From contig CAINNK010000018.1 in the NCBI GenBank assembly GCA_903851135.1, positions 1-36,573 of the forward strand: 36,573 bases of DNA. Direction: 5' to 3'. The notes under the pieces were generated by a model. It saw only the letters and a program-made list of their open reading frames with translations. It was not told the origin of the DNA and did not search any database. The position numbers were made by a program, and so were the translations under genes. Numbering within the stretch: the stretch's first letter is position 1; every line of letters starts with the position of its first letter. Shown piece after piece: positions 9,335 through 18,462 of this stretch. This stretch comes from an uncultured bacterium (lineage in GTDB: Bacteria > Patescibacteriota > Minisyncoccia > Moranbacterales > GWC2-37-73).

Positions 9335-10921
9335 ATGAGTGTTTTTGAAAAAATAGAAAAATTACCAGAGGATGTGAAAGAATTTTTTCATTCGAATGAA
9401 GTGCGTTTGGCTATGGAACAGGCTTGTTTTTTGTATGATATCGCAGAGGAAGACATTGAGGAGCTTGCTAAGCCAGTTGGGAATATTTTTTTTAAAGATG
9501 TTCAACTTCATGAAATGCCTCTTGTTATTCAGCAGGCGTTTGAAGAGAGTGTTGGTGTTACATATGGAATCTCTTACGAGTTGAATTCAAAAATTTTTAG
9601 TAAATTTCCAGAATATTTTGTTGATTCATTGGAATTATTAAAAAAGTGGGAAACCTTGAAGATGCCTTCAATTATTTCTGAAGAAGATGCCTGGAAAAAA
9701 GTTTTGGAAATCGAGCCCTGGATTCTTGAACAGGAAAAAGAAGAGAAGGTGGAACAGAAGAAGCAGCAAGATGAAGTTGTCAAACAGCAAGCGAAAATTG
9801 ACAAACTGGCGCTTGCGAAGGCATTGGAAAAATATCCAAACCTCGGTGAGCAAGCCATCACGAGCAATCCACTTAAGTTGCGCTATTTTCCAACGCCGGT
9901 CAAATCCTCAATCAAAAATTGGATCACAGATTATCACGATGCTTTGGGAGCAGGCAAACACGAAACGATGGATCGTGGAAACTATCTTTTTCACAGCGAA
10001 AATGGCAAAAAATTAACTCCTTTTGAGAGACAAAAAGTTTCCTTGGTGCTCAAATCTTTGGACGAGGAAATGCCGTTGGACATTGATGGGCAGGCGCAGA
10101 AAATTGTTTTTGAAGTTCCTGTTGAAAAGCCAGTTGAAAGGCGAGAGCCAGTCAGAGAAACTTTGGTTAATGAAAATGGACCAATTGTTGGGATGCCAAT
10201 TGCGGCGAGCAGGTCAGTTGCGCAACCTTTCAGGGAAAATCTGCCAGTCATGGAAACGCCGCGGGCTGAGAAAATTGAAAATCCAATTAACGAAAATTTT
10301 GCTAGCAGGAAAAATCCATCGGAAGATGTTGCGCAAGCCAGAATCAGGCAATCACTGAATTTTTCGAATTTCCAAAATCCGCAAACTGCGAAAAAGGAAA
10401 ATCCGGCCAGTGTTTTTAATTTCGAAGACAGTGATTATGCTAAACTGCAAAAGAAAAACGATGTCAGTCCAAAGCCAGCGCCTAGGTCCGATTTTGAAAC
10501 TTATTTCGGCGCTAATCGGATAGATGAAACGCAAAAACCGGTTTTTGGTTCATTTAGTTTTTCTTCAGCTCAGAAATTGCCGGTGGAAAAAAATCAAGAA
10601 ACTCCTCAGCAGGGTTTTGCTTCACCTCAACCTCAGGTCCGAGTTGAGCCAACAGGAAATGTCAAAACTTGGAATTCGCCGGATTTCAAAAATCAAATTT
10701 TGCAGGGAAATTCAACGCCAAAAAGACAAGGTCAGCCAATGCAAAACAACGTTCAAGAAAATGGGCAGACAGAAAAACCAACGTCAAAAACAGAGCAAGT
10801 TTATTCGCCATATTTCATCCGGCCTATGCATAGTTATAATGGAAACGGCAATATAAACACTCCGCCTGTCGCTTCGCAAGACGACCCTAAGATTAAGGGG
10901 AATATGGTGGATTTAAGTTAA
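9335..10921 (+). CDS. Hypothetical protein with low-complexity Pro/Gln/Asn-rich C-terminal half
   Basis: Single long ORF, 528 aa. Confidence 0.75.
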   Translation: MSVFEKIEKLPEDVKEFFHSNEVRLAMEQACFLYDIAEEDIEELAKPVGNIFFKDVQLHEMPLVIQQAFEESVGVTYGISYELNSKIFSKFPEYFVDSLELLKKWETLKMPSIISEEDAWKKVLEIEPWILEQEKEEKVEQKKQQDEVVKQQAKIDKLALAKALEKYPNLGEQAITSNPLKLRYFPTPVKSSIKNWITDYHDALGAGKHETMDRGNYLFHSENGKKLTPFERQKVSLVLKSLDEEMPLDIDGQAQKIVFEVPVEKPVERREPVRETLVNENGPIVGMPIAASRSVAQPFRENLPVMETPRAEKIENPINENFASRKNPSEDVAQARIRQSLNFSNFQNPQTAKKENPASVFNFEDSDYAKLQKKNDVSPKPAPRSDFETYFGANRIDETQKPVFGSFSFSSAQKLPVEKNQETPQQGFASPQPQVRVEPTGNVKTWNSPDFKNQILQGNSTPKRQGQPMQNNVQENGQTEKPTSKTEQVYSPYFIRPMHSYNGNGNINTPPVASQDDPKIKGNMVDLS

Positions 10922-11177
10922 ATGAAAACAAGACTCTAAAACCTTAAATTCAGGGTTAACTTTTCTTTTAATAGAAAAGTTACAAAAGAAATCCCGCACG
11001 TGCTTGTTGCTGGGGCAAAGACTTCACTCTTTGCTAAAAATTCCCGCTGCACTTTTTCTGCTGAAAAAGCTCGCTTGAAATTTTCTTTACGCTCATCATT
11101 CGTCTTTTGCCTACGCACTGCGCAATGTGCGGACGAAAAATGCAGAAATCCAGATTCAAATCTGTATATAAGCTATG

Positions 11178-11206
11178 TTGACAATTGTTGGGTAAAATGC
11201 TAGTAT
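11178..11206 (+). promoter_or_regulatory. Predicted sigma70-like promoter upstream of nusA
   Basis: TTGACA N17 TAGTAT. Confidence 0.65.
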
Positions 11207-11233
11207 CTGGTTAGGAAGATAGGGCTGAAAGGG

Positions 11234-11256
11234 GTTCGCAGGAATGCGAACTTTTT
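11234..11256 (+). terminator. Leader terminator/attenuator candidate upstream of nusA
   Basis: GTTCGC-AGGAAT-GCGAAC-TTTTTG. Confidence 0.6.
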
Positions 11257-11441
11257 GTTTTAAAAGGCCTACAAAAATACAAAAACTTGTGTCAGTCTGA
11301 AACAAGTTCGCTGTAGTAGTCGTATTATTATAGAGTTCAATGTAATTAAATATAAGTAGAAAATTTTTTAAAAATTCTTTTAATTTCAGTAGTTTTTGCT
11401 AAAAGCTAAAAGCTAGTGAAGCTAATGAATCTAAAGTTATT

Positions 11442-12665
11442 ATGGCAAAGAAAAAAGTACAAGATGAAGAGCAGAGTCAAAGTGGCAGATTGGGAGAATT
11501 CGGCAGCGCGATTATGCAAATTGCTGAAGAAAAAGGCATCTCAAAGGAAATGGTTATTGAAACCATTGAAGCTGCCTTGTCTGCAGCCTACAAAAAAGAT
11601 TACGGCAAGAGAGGCCAGCGAATCCAGGCCCAATTTAGCGAAGTAATTGGAGGAGCGAAATTTTTTCTCCTGAAAGATGTTGTTGACGAAACAACGAGGG
11701 AATTTATAGAAGTCTCTGAAGAAGAAACTGAAGTTGAAGCTCCTGAAGAGGAACTTATTGAGGGAGAGGAAAAGCTTCCGCGTTTTAATCCTGAACGAGA
11801 CATCACCTTGGAAGAAGCCAAGAAGCTCAAAAAGGATGCAGTGATTGGAGACGTAATTGAAATTGAACTTGAACCTCACAGTGACTATGGCCGCGTGGCT
11901 GCTCAAACTGCCAAACAAGTTATCATCCAAAGAATTCGTGAAGCGGAGCGTGACAGTATGTTTGCTGAATATAAAGAAAAGGAAGGCGAAGTTGTTAGCG
12001 GCACAGTTCAGCGCATTGAAGGTCGCAACACCTATATTGATCTTGGAAAATCAGTGGGCGTTTTGTTTCCATCTGAGCAAGTTCAAGGAGAAATTTTGCG
12101 CATTGGACAACGCGTGAAAGTGTATCTTTATAAAGTTGAATCTGATCCAAAAGGACCTGGCATTACTTTGAGTCGCACTCATCCTGAAATGGTGCGCAAA
12201 CTTTTTGAATTGGAAGTTCCGGAAATTTTCACTGGCACAGTTGAAATCAAAGCCATTGCCAGAGAAGCTGGAGCCCGCAGCAAAATTGCTGTTACTTCAA
12301 ATGAGGAAGGAATTGACCCAATCGGTTCTTGCGTTGGACAAAAAGGTACTCGCGTGCAAGCTGTGATTGATGAGTTGGGCGGCGAAAAAATTGATATTAT
12401 TTTGTGGAATGAAAAACCTGAGAAGTTCATTGCAGCGGCTATTAGTCCAGCCAAGGTTGTTGACGTGAAACTCGACACTGATCGCAAAGAGGCTAAGGTG
12501 ACTGTGCCGGAAGACCAATTGTCATTGGCAATCGGCAAGCAAGGTCAGAATGTGCGTTTGGCTGCAAAATTGGTTGGCTGGAAAATTGATGTGATCGGCG
12601 CAAAGGTTGAAGTGAAGGAAGAGGCTGCTGCTGAAGAGCAGGCGACAGAAGAGAATGCTGAATAA
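11442..12665 (+). CDS. nusA: Transcription termination/antitermination factor NusA
   Basis: N-terminal NusA domain, S1 and KH motifs (GSCVGQKGTRVQAVIDELGGEKIDIILW; LAIGKQGQNVRLAAKLVGWKID). Confidence 0.95.
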   Translation: MAKKKVQDEEQSQSGRLGEFGSAIMQIAEEKGISKEMVIETIEAALSAAYKKDYGKRGQRIQAQFSEVIGGAKFFLLKDVVDETTREFIEVSEEETEVEAPEEELIEGEEKLPRFNPERDITLEEAKKLKKDAVIGDVIEIELEPHSDYGRVAAQTAKQVIIQRIREAERDSMFAEYKEKEGEVVSGTVQRIEGRNTYIDLGKSVGVLFPSEQVQGEILRIGQRVKVYLYKVESDPKGPGITLSRTHPEMVRKLFELEVPEIFTGTVEIKAIAREAGARSKIAVTSNEEGIDPIGSCVGQKGTRVQAVIDELGGEKIDIILWNEKPEKFIAAAISPAKVVDVKLDTDRKEAKVTVPEDQLSLAIGKQGQNVRLAAKLVGWKIDVIGAKVEVKEEAAAEEQATEENAE

Positions 12666-12682
12666 TAAGTTAAAAAATGATT

Positions 12683-13612
12683 ATGAACGAAGTAATTATT
12701 ATTGGTCATAAAAATCCGGATACTGATTCAATAGTTTCAGCAATTGTAGGTGTGGAATTTTTTTCTAAGGTATTTGGAAAAAAAGCAGTTGCCTATAGAG
12801 CTGGTGAACTTAATAATGAGACAAAGTATATTCTTGGGAAAATTGGAATTAATCAGCCGAAACTTCTTGAATCTTTGGAAGATGATATGATTGTGGCACT
12901 GGTTGATCACAATGAACTTGGCCAAATTTCTGAAAAAATTGATTTTGATAAGGTTGAATATATACTTGATCATCATAAACTTTCAATTAAGACGGAAAAA
13001 CCTATTTTTCTTGAGTCTCAAGCCATTGGCAGTACCTCATCTCTGCTTGCGAAAATGTTTCTTGAAAGAAAGATTGCCATTTCGGAAGAAAGTTGTAAGT
13101 TGCTTTTGGCAGGAATTCTTTCAGATACTCTCAATCTGACATCTCCAACCACAACGCAGGAGGATAAGGATTTAGCAGATAAATTAAATGAAATAGCAAA
13201 GCTTGAAATTGAAAATTTTGTGGCAGAAATGTTTGTAGCTAAATCTAATCTGGAAGGCATTTCAGTTGGTGAGATTATTAACATGGATTATAAGGTTTTT
13301 GAAATGGGAAGTTTGAAAGTTGGCATTGGCGCATGGGAGACCACAAGCCCACAAAGTCTTGATGAAAAAAGAGCGGCTATCTTTAAAGAACTGACTGTAA
13401 AAAAAGAAGTTGAAAAAATTGATCGTTTGTATTTCATGGTAATAGATATTATCAAGCAAAACGCTCAGCTTTATTTGATAAGTGAAGAAGAAAAAAGTTT
13501 AGCTGAGAAAGTTTTTGGCGGCGAAATTGAAAATGAGGTGATGATTTTGCCAGGGGTAGTTTCCAGAAAAAAACAAATAGTGCCACAACTTACGGAAGAA
13601 CTTAATAAGTAA
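12683..13612 (+). CDS. ppaC: Manganese-dependent inorganic pyrophosphatase (DHH family)
   Basis: IIIGHKNPDTDSIVSAI, ALVDHNE, ILDHHK motifs; ATG 12677 or 12683. Confidence 0.9.
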   Translation: MNEVIIIGHKNPDTDSIVSAIVGVEFFSKVFGKKAVAYRAGELNNETKYILGKIGINQPKLLESLEDDMIVALVDHNELGQISEKIDFDKVEYILDHHKLSIKTEKPIFLESQAIGSTSSLLAKMFLERKIAISEESCKLLLAGILSDTLNLTSPTTTQEDKDLADKLNEIAKLEIENFVAEMFVAKSNLEGISVGEIINMDYKVFEMGSLKVGIGAWETTSPQSLDEKRAAIFKELTVKKEVEKIDRLYFMVIDIIKQNAQLYLISEEEKSLAEKVFGGEIENEVMILPGVVSRKKQIVPQLTEELNK

Positions 13613-13678
13613 TATATAGTAATAGCATAAAATATAGAGCAGTTTTTTCGCGTTCCATGTTTTGTGTTTCACGAATAA

Positions 13679-14974
13679 ATGATAAATTCAGAAATTAAAA
13701 AAATCCAAGATTCTCAGGTGGAAGTAACAGTTTCGGTTTCTTGGGACCAGTGGGAAAAATATTTGGATGTTGCCGCCAAGGAATATTCGAAAGAAATCAA
13801 GATTGAAGGTTTCCGTCCCGGCAAAGCCCCGAAAGATATGGTAGAGCAAAAAGTTGGCAAAGGTGCTCTTTTAGAAGCAGCTGCTCAACAAGCTTTGCGC
13901 GAAACTTGGGCCAAAGTTTTGGTGGAAAAGAAAATTGAGGCGATTGGTAATCCGAAAGCAGAGCTAACCAAGTTGGCCGAAGGCAATGATCTGGAATATA
14001 AAATTGTGACAGCTGTGATTCCGACTTTGACGCTCAAGCCTTGGCGCAAAGCGATTGAAAAAATCAACAAAGAACATGCCAAGAAAGATGCGGCTGTTTC
14101 AGAAAAAGAAATCGACAAAGAACTCGAAGATATTGCCAAGAGTCGCGTGCAACATGTCACCGTGGAAAGAGCAGCTCAAGATGGGGACAATGTTCTTTTG
14201 GATTTTACCGTCAAACAAGGTGGCGTACCGATTGAAAATGGCACCAGCAAAAATCATCCTTTGATTTTGGGTCGTGGAGTTTTCATTCCTGGTTTTGAAG
14301 AGCAAGTGATTGGCATGAAGGCTGGCGAGGAAAAAGATTTTGAACTGACTTTCCCAGTCGAGTATCACGCTGAAAATCTGGCTGGCAAGCCGGCGCAATT
14401 TGAAGTTAAGGTTAATGAAGTGCAAGAGCGAAAATCACCGGAGCTTAGCGATGAATTTGCGCGTTCCCTTGGAAAATTTAAGGACTTAGCCGAGATGCGA
14501 AAGAATGTCGCTGAAGGCATGGTTGAAGAAAAAAAGCATGAAATGAAAGAAAAAAAGCGTACGGAATATATCGAAAGCTTGATAGAGCTCTCTGAGGTTG
14601 AGCTTCCAGAAATTTTGATTCATGAAGAACTTCACAAGATGATTGGAGAATTTGAAATGCAATTGCAGGGCATGGGGATGACGTTTGAGCAGTATCTTGG
14701 TCAGATTAGCAAAAGTGTTGATGATCTGGAAAAAGAATGGGAGCCTCAAGCAATCAAACGAGTCAAAGCTGCCTTGGCTTTGGAGGAAGTTGTTAAGTCT
14801 GAAGAAATCAATGTGCCTGCCGAAGAAGTTGAAGCTGAAATGAACAAAACTCTGGCTCAATACAAAAAAGTCAAAGATATCGAAAAGAATGTTGATCTTT
14901 CCAAATTGTACAACTATGTGAAAGGCACGATGCAGAATGAAAAAGCGTTGGAGCTTTTTGAAAGCATTAAATAG
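13679..14974 (+). CDS. tig: Trigger factor
   Basis: Ribosome-binding signature IEGFRPGKAPKDMVEQKVG; FKBP-like domain; C-terminal SurA-like region. Confidence 0.93.
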   Translation: MINSEIKKIQDSQVEVTVSVSWDQWEKYLDVAAKEYSKEIKIEGFRPGKAPKDMVEQKVGKGALLEAAAQQALRETWAKVLVEKKIEAIGNPKAELTKLAEGNDLEYKIVTAVIPTLTLKPWRKAIEKINKEHAKKDAAVSEKEIDKELEDIAKSRVQHVTVERAAQDGDNVLLDFTVKQGGVPIENGTSKNHPLILGRGVFIPGFEEQVIGMKAGEEKDFELTFPVEYHAENLAGKPAQFEVKVNEVQERKSPELSDEFARSLGKFKDLAEMRKNVAEGMVEEKKHEMKEKKRTEYIESLIELSEVELPEILIHEELHKMIGEFEMQLQGMGMTFEQYLGQISKSVDDLEKEWEPQAIKRVKAALALEEVVKSEEINVPAEEVEAEMNKTLAQYKKVKDIEKNVDLSKLYNYVKGTMQNEKALELFESIK

Positions 14975-15168
14975 ATCATGAGTTTTTTGATTTTCCGAAA
15001 GAATGAAATTTTTCTCAAAATATCCTCACCGCTCTTTCTTTTTTAACTAAAATTTTCCCTCAATCAACGGCAACCAATGGAAAATTTCAGAAAAAAGAAA
15101 GGCTTGCTCAAGCAATATATTTTTCAAAAATTTATTTTTTCGAAAATCAACCTAACTTTAAATTTTTT

Positions 15169-15753
15169 ATGAACAGCCAATATCTCATTCCGACGGTTAT
15201 TGAAAAAACCAATTATGGCGAGCGGGCCTATGATATATATTCAAGATTACTCAAAGACCGGATTATTTTTCTTGGCACAGCGATTGATGACGGAGTTGCC
15301 AATGCAGTTATTGCGCAGCTACTTTTCTTGGAGCAACAAAATTCCAAAGAGGACATTAAATTGTACATCAATTCTCCTGGCGGATCAGTGAGCAGCGCCT
15401 TGGCGATTTATGACACGATGCAATATGTCAAAGCTGACGTGCAAACTATTTGTGTCGGCTTGGCAGCTTCAGCCGCTTCATTGCTTTTGTCAGCTGGCAA
15501 AAAAGGCAAGCGCATGATTTTGCCAAATGCTGAAGTGATGATTCATCAAGTTTTGGGTGGAGCTAGTGGTCAAGCTTCTGATATCGACATTCATGCCAAA
15601 CATATTCTGAAAATCAAAGACCAATTAAACAAGATTCTGGCCAAGCACACTGGTCAAACGATTTCAAAGGTTGAAAAAGACACCGACCGAGATTATTTCA
15701 TGAGCGCTCAAGAAGCCGTGAAATATGGAATTGTGGATAAAGTGATTAACTAG
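15169..15753 (+). CDS. clpP: ATP-dependent Clp protease proteolytic subunit
   Basis: [52 protein letters not shown]. Confidence 0.95.
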   Translation: MNSQYLIPTVIEKTNYGERAYDIYSRLLKDRIIFLGTAIDDGVANAVIAQLLFLEQQNSKEDIKLYINSPGGSVSSALAIYDTMQYVKADVQTICVGLAASAASLLLSAGKKGKRMILPNAEVMIHQVLGGASGQASDIDIHAKHILKIKDQLNKILAKHTGQTISKVEKDTDRDYFMSAQEAVKYGIVDKVIN

Positions 15754-15960
15754 CTTATGGCTGCGTTAGCTTTTAGCTTATAGGGAAATGTTTTGTTAGC
15801 TTATAGCTTCATTAGTTTTTAGCTTATAGGAAAAAGAAGAACAAAAAAATCAGCCTGACGGCTGATTTTTTTGTTTTGTAATTTTCTAAAAGCTAGCGAA
15901 GCTATAAGCTATTTTTTTATGTTTCCCTAAAAGCTAATGAAGCTATAAGCTAAAACCTAG
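15753..15960. repeat. AGCTT/AAGCT short-unit inverted repeat tract around a terminator hairpin
   Basis: tagcttttagcttataggg ... ccctaaaagctaatgaagctataagcta. Confidence 0.6.
15849..15876 (+). terminator. Rho-independent terminator
   Basis: AAATCAGCC-TGAC-GGCTGATTTTTTTG. Confidence 0.85.
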
Positions 15961-15963
15961 TAA

Positions 15964-16722
15964 TCAGAGTGTCTCCCAAATCCCCTTGAAAACTTGGCGC
16001 AGGCCTTCGGCGGTGACGGCGTCGTGAATTTCAAAAAGGGAATGCGGTTTGGTGTGGGTGTTTACGATGAGGATATAATCTCCAAACACCGCCTGGGTCA
16101 CTCGAATGCTCTCGCCACCTGGCCAATATTTCATTTGTCGCGCCGGCAGTTGTTGACCCTCGAAAGAATGGCCCTCTTCTTTTTCATTGGTGACCATTTT
16201 CGAAACAATGGTTCCATTGGTTTGTTTCCAATACCATCCCAGCCAATCCCCATAGTGCTTGATTAATGAACTATCTTGCACGCCCCACCAAATTTTGTCA
16301 CGCTCAAGGCCACTGCGATTCCAATCAGGAGTTTTGCTATACAGATAGTCATTGAGTTGGGCTTCTTCGATGAAACGCACTTTTGGCACGGAATAACCTT
16401 GTGATTTTGGTAGCAGGGACAATTCTGGCAAAAGTGATTTTGCAATTGCAAGTTTTTCCTTAGCCTCTCGTTCTTTTTTTTCAGCGTCTCGCAGGATCAT
16501 CTCAGGCGAAAGTGCCAGAAAATGCAGCCCAGTTTGACCAGTTTCCTCCAAAATAAGCTCCATTTCAGCGAGTTTCTTACCAATCACATAGACTGTTGGC
16601 CGGCTTAGTCCGGTCTTTTTGGCGATGCGCGACGGGGCAATGTTGGCGTTTTCCAGCACGCAAAGATAAACGAGAATTTCGTTTTCAGACAGGCCTAGTT
16701 GTTGGAGTTTTTCTTGGATCAT
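15964..16722 (-). CDS. TrmB-like transcriptional regulator (module 1)
   Basis: MIQEKLQQLGLSENEILVYLCVLENANIAPSRIAKKTGLSRPTVYVIGKKL; start corrected from 16827, since the ORF extension reads through the repeat at 16787-16821. Confidence 0.85.
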   Translation of the reverse strand: MIQEKLQQLGLSENEILVYLCVLENANIAPSRIAKKTGLSRPTVYVIGKKLAEMELILEETGQTGLHFLALSPEMILRDAEKKEREAKEKLAIAKSLLPELSLLPKSQGYSVPKVRFIEEAQLNDYLYSKTPDWNRSGLERDKIWWGVQDSSLIKHYGDWLGWYWKQTNGTIVSKMVTNEKEEGHSFEGQQLPARQMKYWPGGESIRVTQAVFGDYILIVNTHTKPHSLFEIHDAVTAEGLRQVFKGIWETL

Positions 16723-16786
16723 AAGGATTGTCGCTGTTTTTTTATGTCCTTTGCTAAATGAATTTAACCCAAGCCAGTTAATCGTT

Positions 16787-16821
16787 GGAGGCTCAACCTC
16801 CATTATGGAGGTTGAGCCTCC
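16787..16821. repeat. Repeated hairpin element, copy 2
   Basis: GGAGGCTCAACCTCC-ATTAT-GGAGGTTGAGCCTCC, 15-bp perfect stem. Confidence 0.9.
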
Positions 16822-16985
16822 TTGCATCGGGCAGTGTTTTTATGGATTTAATATAGTGAAATTCTGTAGCTTGTATGAGGTAATTGTAGCATATTCTAAG
16901 ATATTTGTAAAGCATTTTACGACAGAATATTATAGCTTAGATAAAGCATAAAAGTGCTATTAGAAATAAAAATAGTATAGCCACC

Positions 16986-17015
16986 TTTGACGATTTGTCA
17001 AAAACGTAGTATTAT
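16986..17015 (+). promoter_or_regulatory. Promoter with overlapping inverted repeat (candidate operator), module 1
   Basis: TTGACG (16987-16992) N17 TATTAT (17010-17015); TTTGAC-GATTT-GTCAAA at 16986-17002. Confidence 0.65.
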
Positions 17016-17055
17016 GACTTGTTATAGTTCATTGATATTTCATTTAGGCAAAAGT

Positions 17056-17116
17056 ATCTCCGTCGTTTCTGTGCATCGGCCGATCACAGAAACTAAAATT
17101 AAAATTAAACGGAGAT
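17056..17116 (+). promoter_or_regulatory. Structured 5' leader predicted to sequester the Shine-Dalgarno sequence
   Basis: ATCTCCGT (17056-17063) pairs with ACGGAGAT (17109-17116, contains SD), enclosing GTTTCTGTG/CACAGAAAC hairpin (17065-17093). Confidence 0.6.
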
Positions 17117-17121
17117 TTGCT

Positions 17122-18195
17122 ATGAACAACACACGCACCAACATCTACACCCAGCTTGCTAAGTTGATTGGCAACACTCCGCTGGTCCGTTTCGACAACC
17201 TTCTTCCAAATGGCAACACGCTATATGTGAAAGAGGAATGTCGGAATCCTTGGGCCTTCAATCACTACGTGAGAGTATATTTCTCACTATTCCGCCACTT
17301 TGAAGCGGCGGGGGTGATTGTCCCAGGGCAGCGGGTGTACGACTTCAGCAGTGGCTCAGCCGGGATTGCGATGGCTGCCATCGCATCTCTGTTGGGATAC
17401 CCTTGTGAAGTCGGCATGCCAGCTGGTGGCGAAAAGGCTCGCGAAGATGCGATCCTGCAGTGGCTTCCTAGCAAGGAATGCCTGCACCTCACCGATGCTA
17501 AGACATACGTCGATGGAGCCGCCTGGTTCAGCTCTCGTCTGAGAGCGAAGAATCGGGACTTGTTTTTCTTCAATCACTCTATGTTCTTTGAGAACGGAGT
17601 GGTGAAGATCAACGAGACGGTGATGTCGGCGATGGCGACAGTGGCGGATGAGGTTTTCGCAGAGCTGGGTAGTGTCGGTCCTGACACATTCGTAGCCGTG
17701 TCAGGAAATGGAACGACCCAACTCGGATATGGAAGACGACTCAAAGAGTTGTCCCCAAAAACGAGAATGGTCGGTCTGGAGTGCTTCGAAAGTTCCCATA
17801 CTTTCGAAAAGCTCTATCCTGGTCGCGCTGAGGCGATGTATGGGGTGACGCCAGAAATGCGGAAGCAATTTCCGCGTCATGGTTTGCCCGGAACATCGTT
17901 TCCCGTTCACTTTGCTTTACCGGCGTTGGAAGCCTCGGTGCCACTTCTCGCAGATGAGAAGTTGGTCTGGTGGTGGAAAACAATCGGGGCATATGAAGCA
18001 TTGACGGGACGATCTGTTCCTGCGGACGCTATTTTCTGGGATAGAGATATTCCAGATGAGCTCCAAGGGTATGGTCGAACAACTCGCGCAGGCTATGCGG
18101 TGGCAAACGCTCTGGCAGAGGAAACTGCAGGGCAAAGCTACCTCATAGTGGCATACGATTTGGCGGACCGGTACGACTCGCCGACGGGGCGATGA
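17122..18195 (+). CDS. PLP-fold (cysteine synthase/tryptophan synthase beta superfamily) protein lacking canonical PLP lysine
   Basis: IGNTPLVRFDNLL, VKEECRNPWAFNHYVR, SSGSAGIAMAAIASLLGYPCEVGMP, VSGNGTTQLGYGRRLKEL; start at ATG 17122 behind ACGGAGAT. Confidence 0.8.
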   Translation: MNNTRTNIYTQLAKLIGNTPLVRFDNLLPNGNTLYVKEECRNPWAFNHYVRVYFSLFRHFEAAGVIVPGQRVYDFSSGSAGIAMAAIASLLGYPCEVGMPAGGEKAREDAILQWLPSKECLHLTDAKTYVDGAAWFSSRLRAKNRDLFFFNHSMFFENGVVKINETVMSAMATVADEVFAELGSVGPDTFVAVSGNGTTQLGYGRRLKELSPKTRMVGLECFESSHTFEKLYPGRAEAMYGVTPEMRKQFPRHGLPGTSFPVHFALPALEASVPLLADEKLVWWWKTIGAYEALTGRSVPADAIFWDRDIPDELQGYGRTTRAGYAVANALAEETAGQSYLIVAYDLADRYDSPTGR

Positions 18196-18204
18196 GCAAG
18201 ACTC

Positions 18205-18434
18205 GGACGGGAATACTTCACCCGTTGGCAACAGAAAATCCTATCATCCCATTTGTTCTTTCAAAAAGTTTAGGGAATAGGAGAAACGAAGGAGACCTGC
18301 ACCGAACAGGTCGAAGCGAGTCCGAAAGTCTCGAAAAAACTTTTACCAACTGCCGATATATTATCAAATATATCGGCTCAATTCTTAGGAATATATTTTT
18401 TCAAAATGTATTTCTAAGGGATGAAAAAAGTTCA
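18205..18434 (+). ncRNA. Structured intercistronic spacer, full-length copy 1
   Basis: ACGGG/CCCGT, GACCTG/CAGGTC, GCCGATATA/TATATCGGC and CTTAGGAATA/TATTTCTAAG hairpins; shared blocks with 19626-19830. Confidence 0.65.
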
Positions 18435-18462
18435 TTACAATCAAATAAAATAGGAGCTTATC

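Noticed and set aside
10940-11203. Small ORFs and CTTTTC hairpin between the 528-aa ORF and nusA
   Set aside because: ORFs occur on both strands with no clear start signals; the ACTTTTCT-TTTAAT-AGAAAAGT hairpin is most simply a weak terminator or decayed sequence.
16723-16827. N-terminal extension MQGGSTSIMEVEPPTINW... of the module 1 TrmB ORF
   Set aside because: It is translation of the intergenic hairpin repeat; the family start is MIQEKLQQLGLSENE at 16722.
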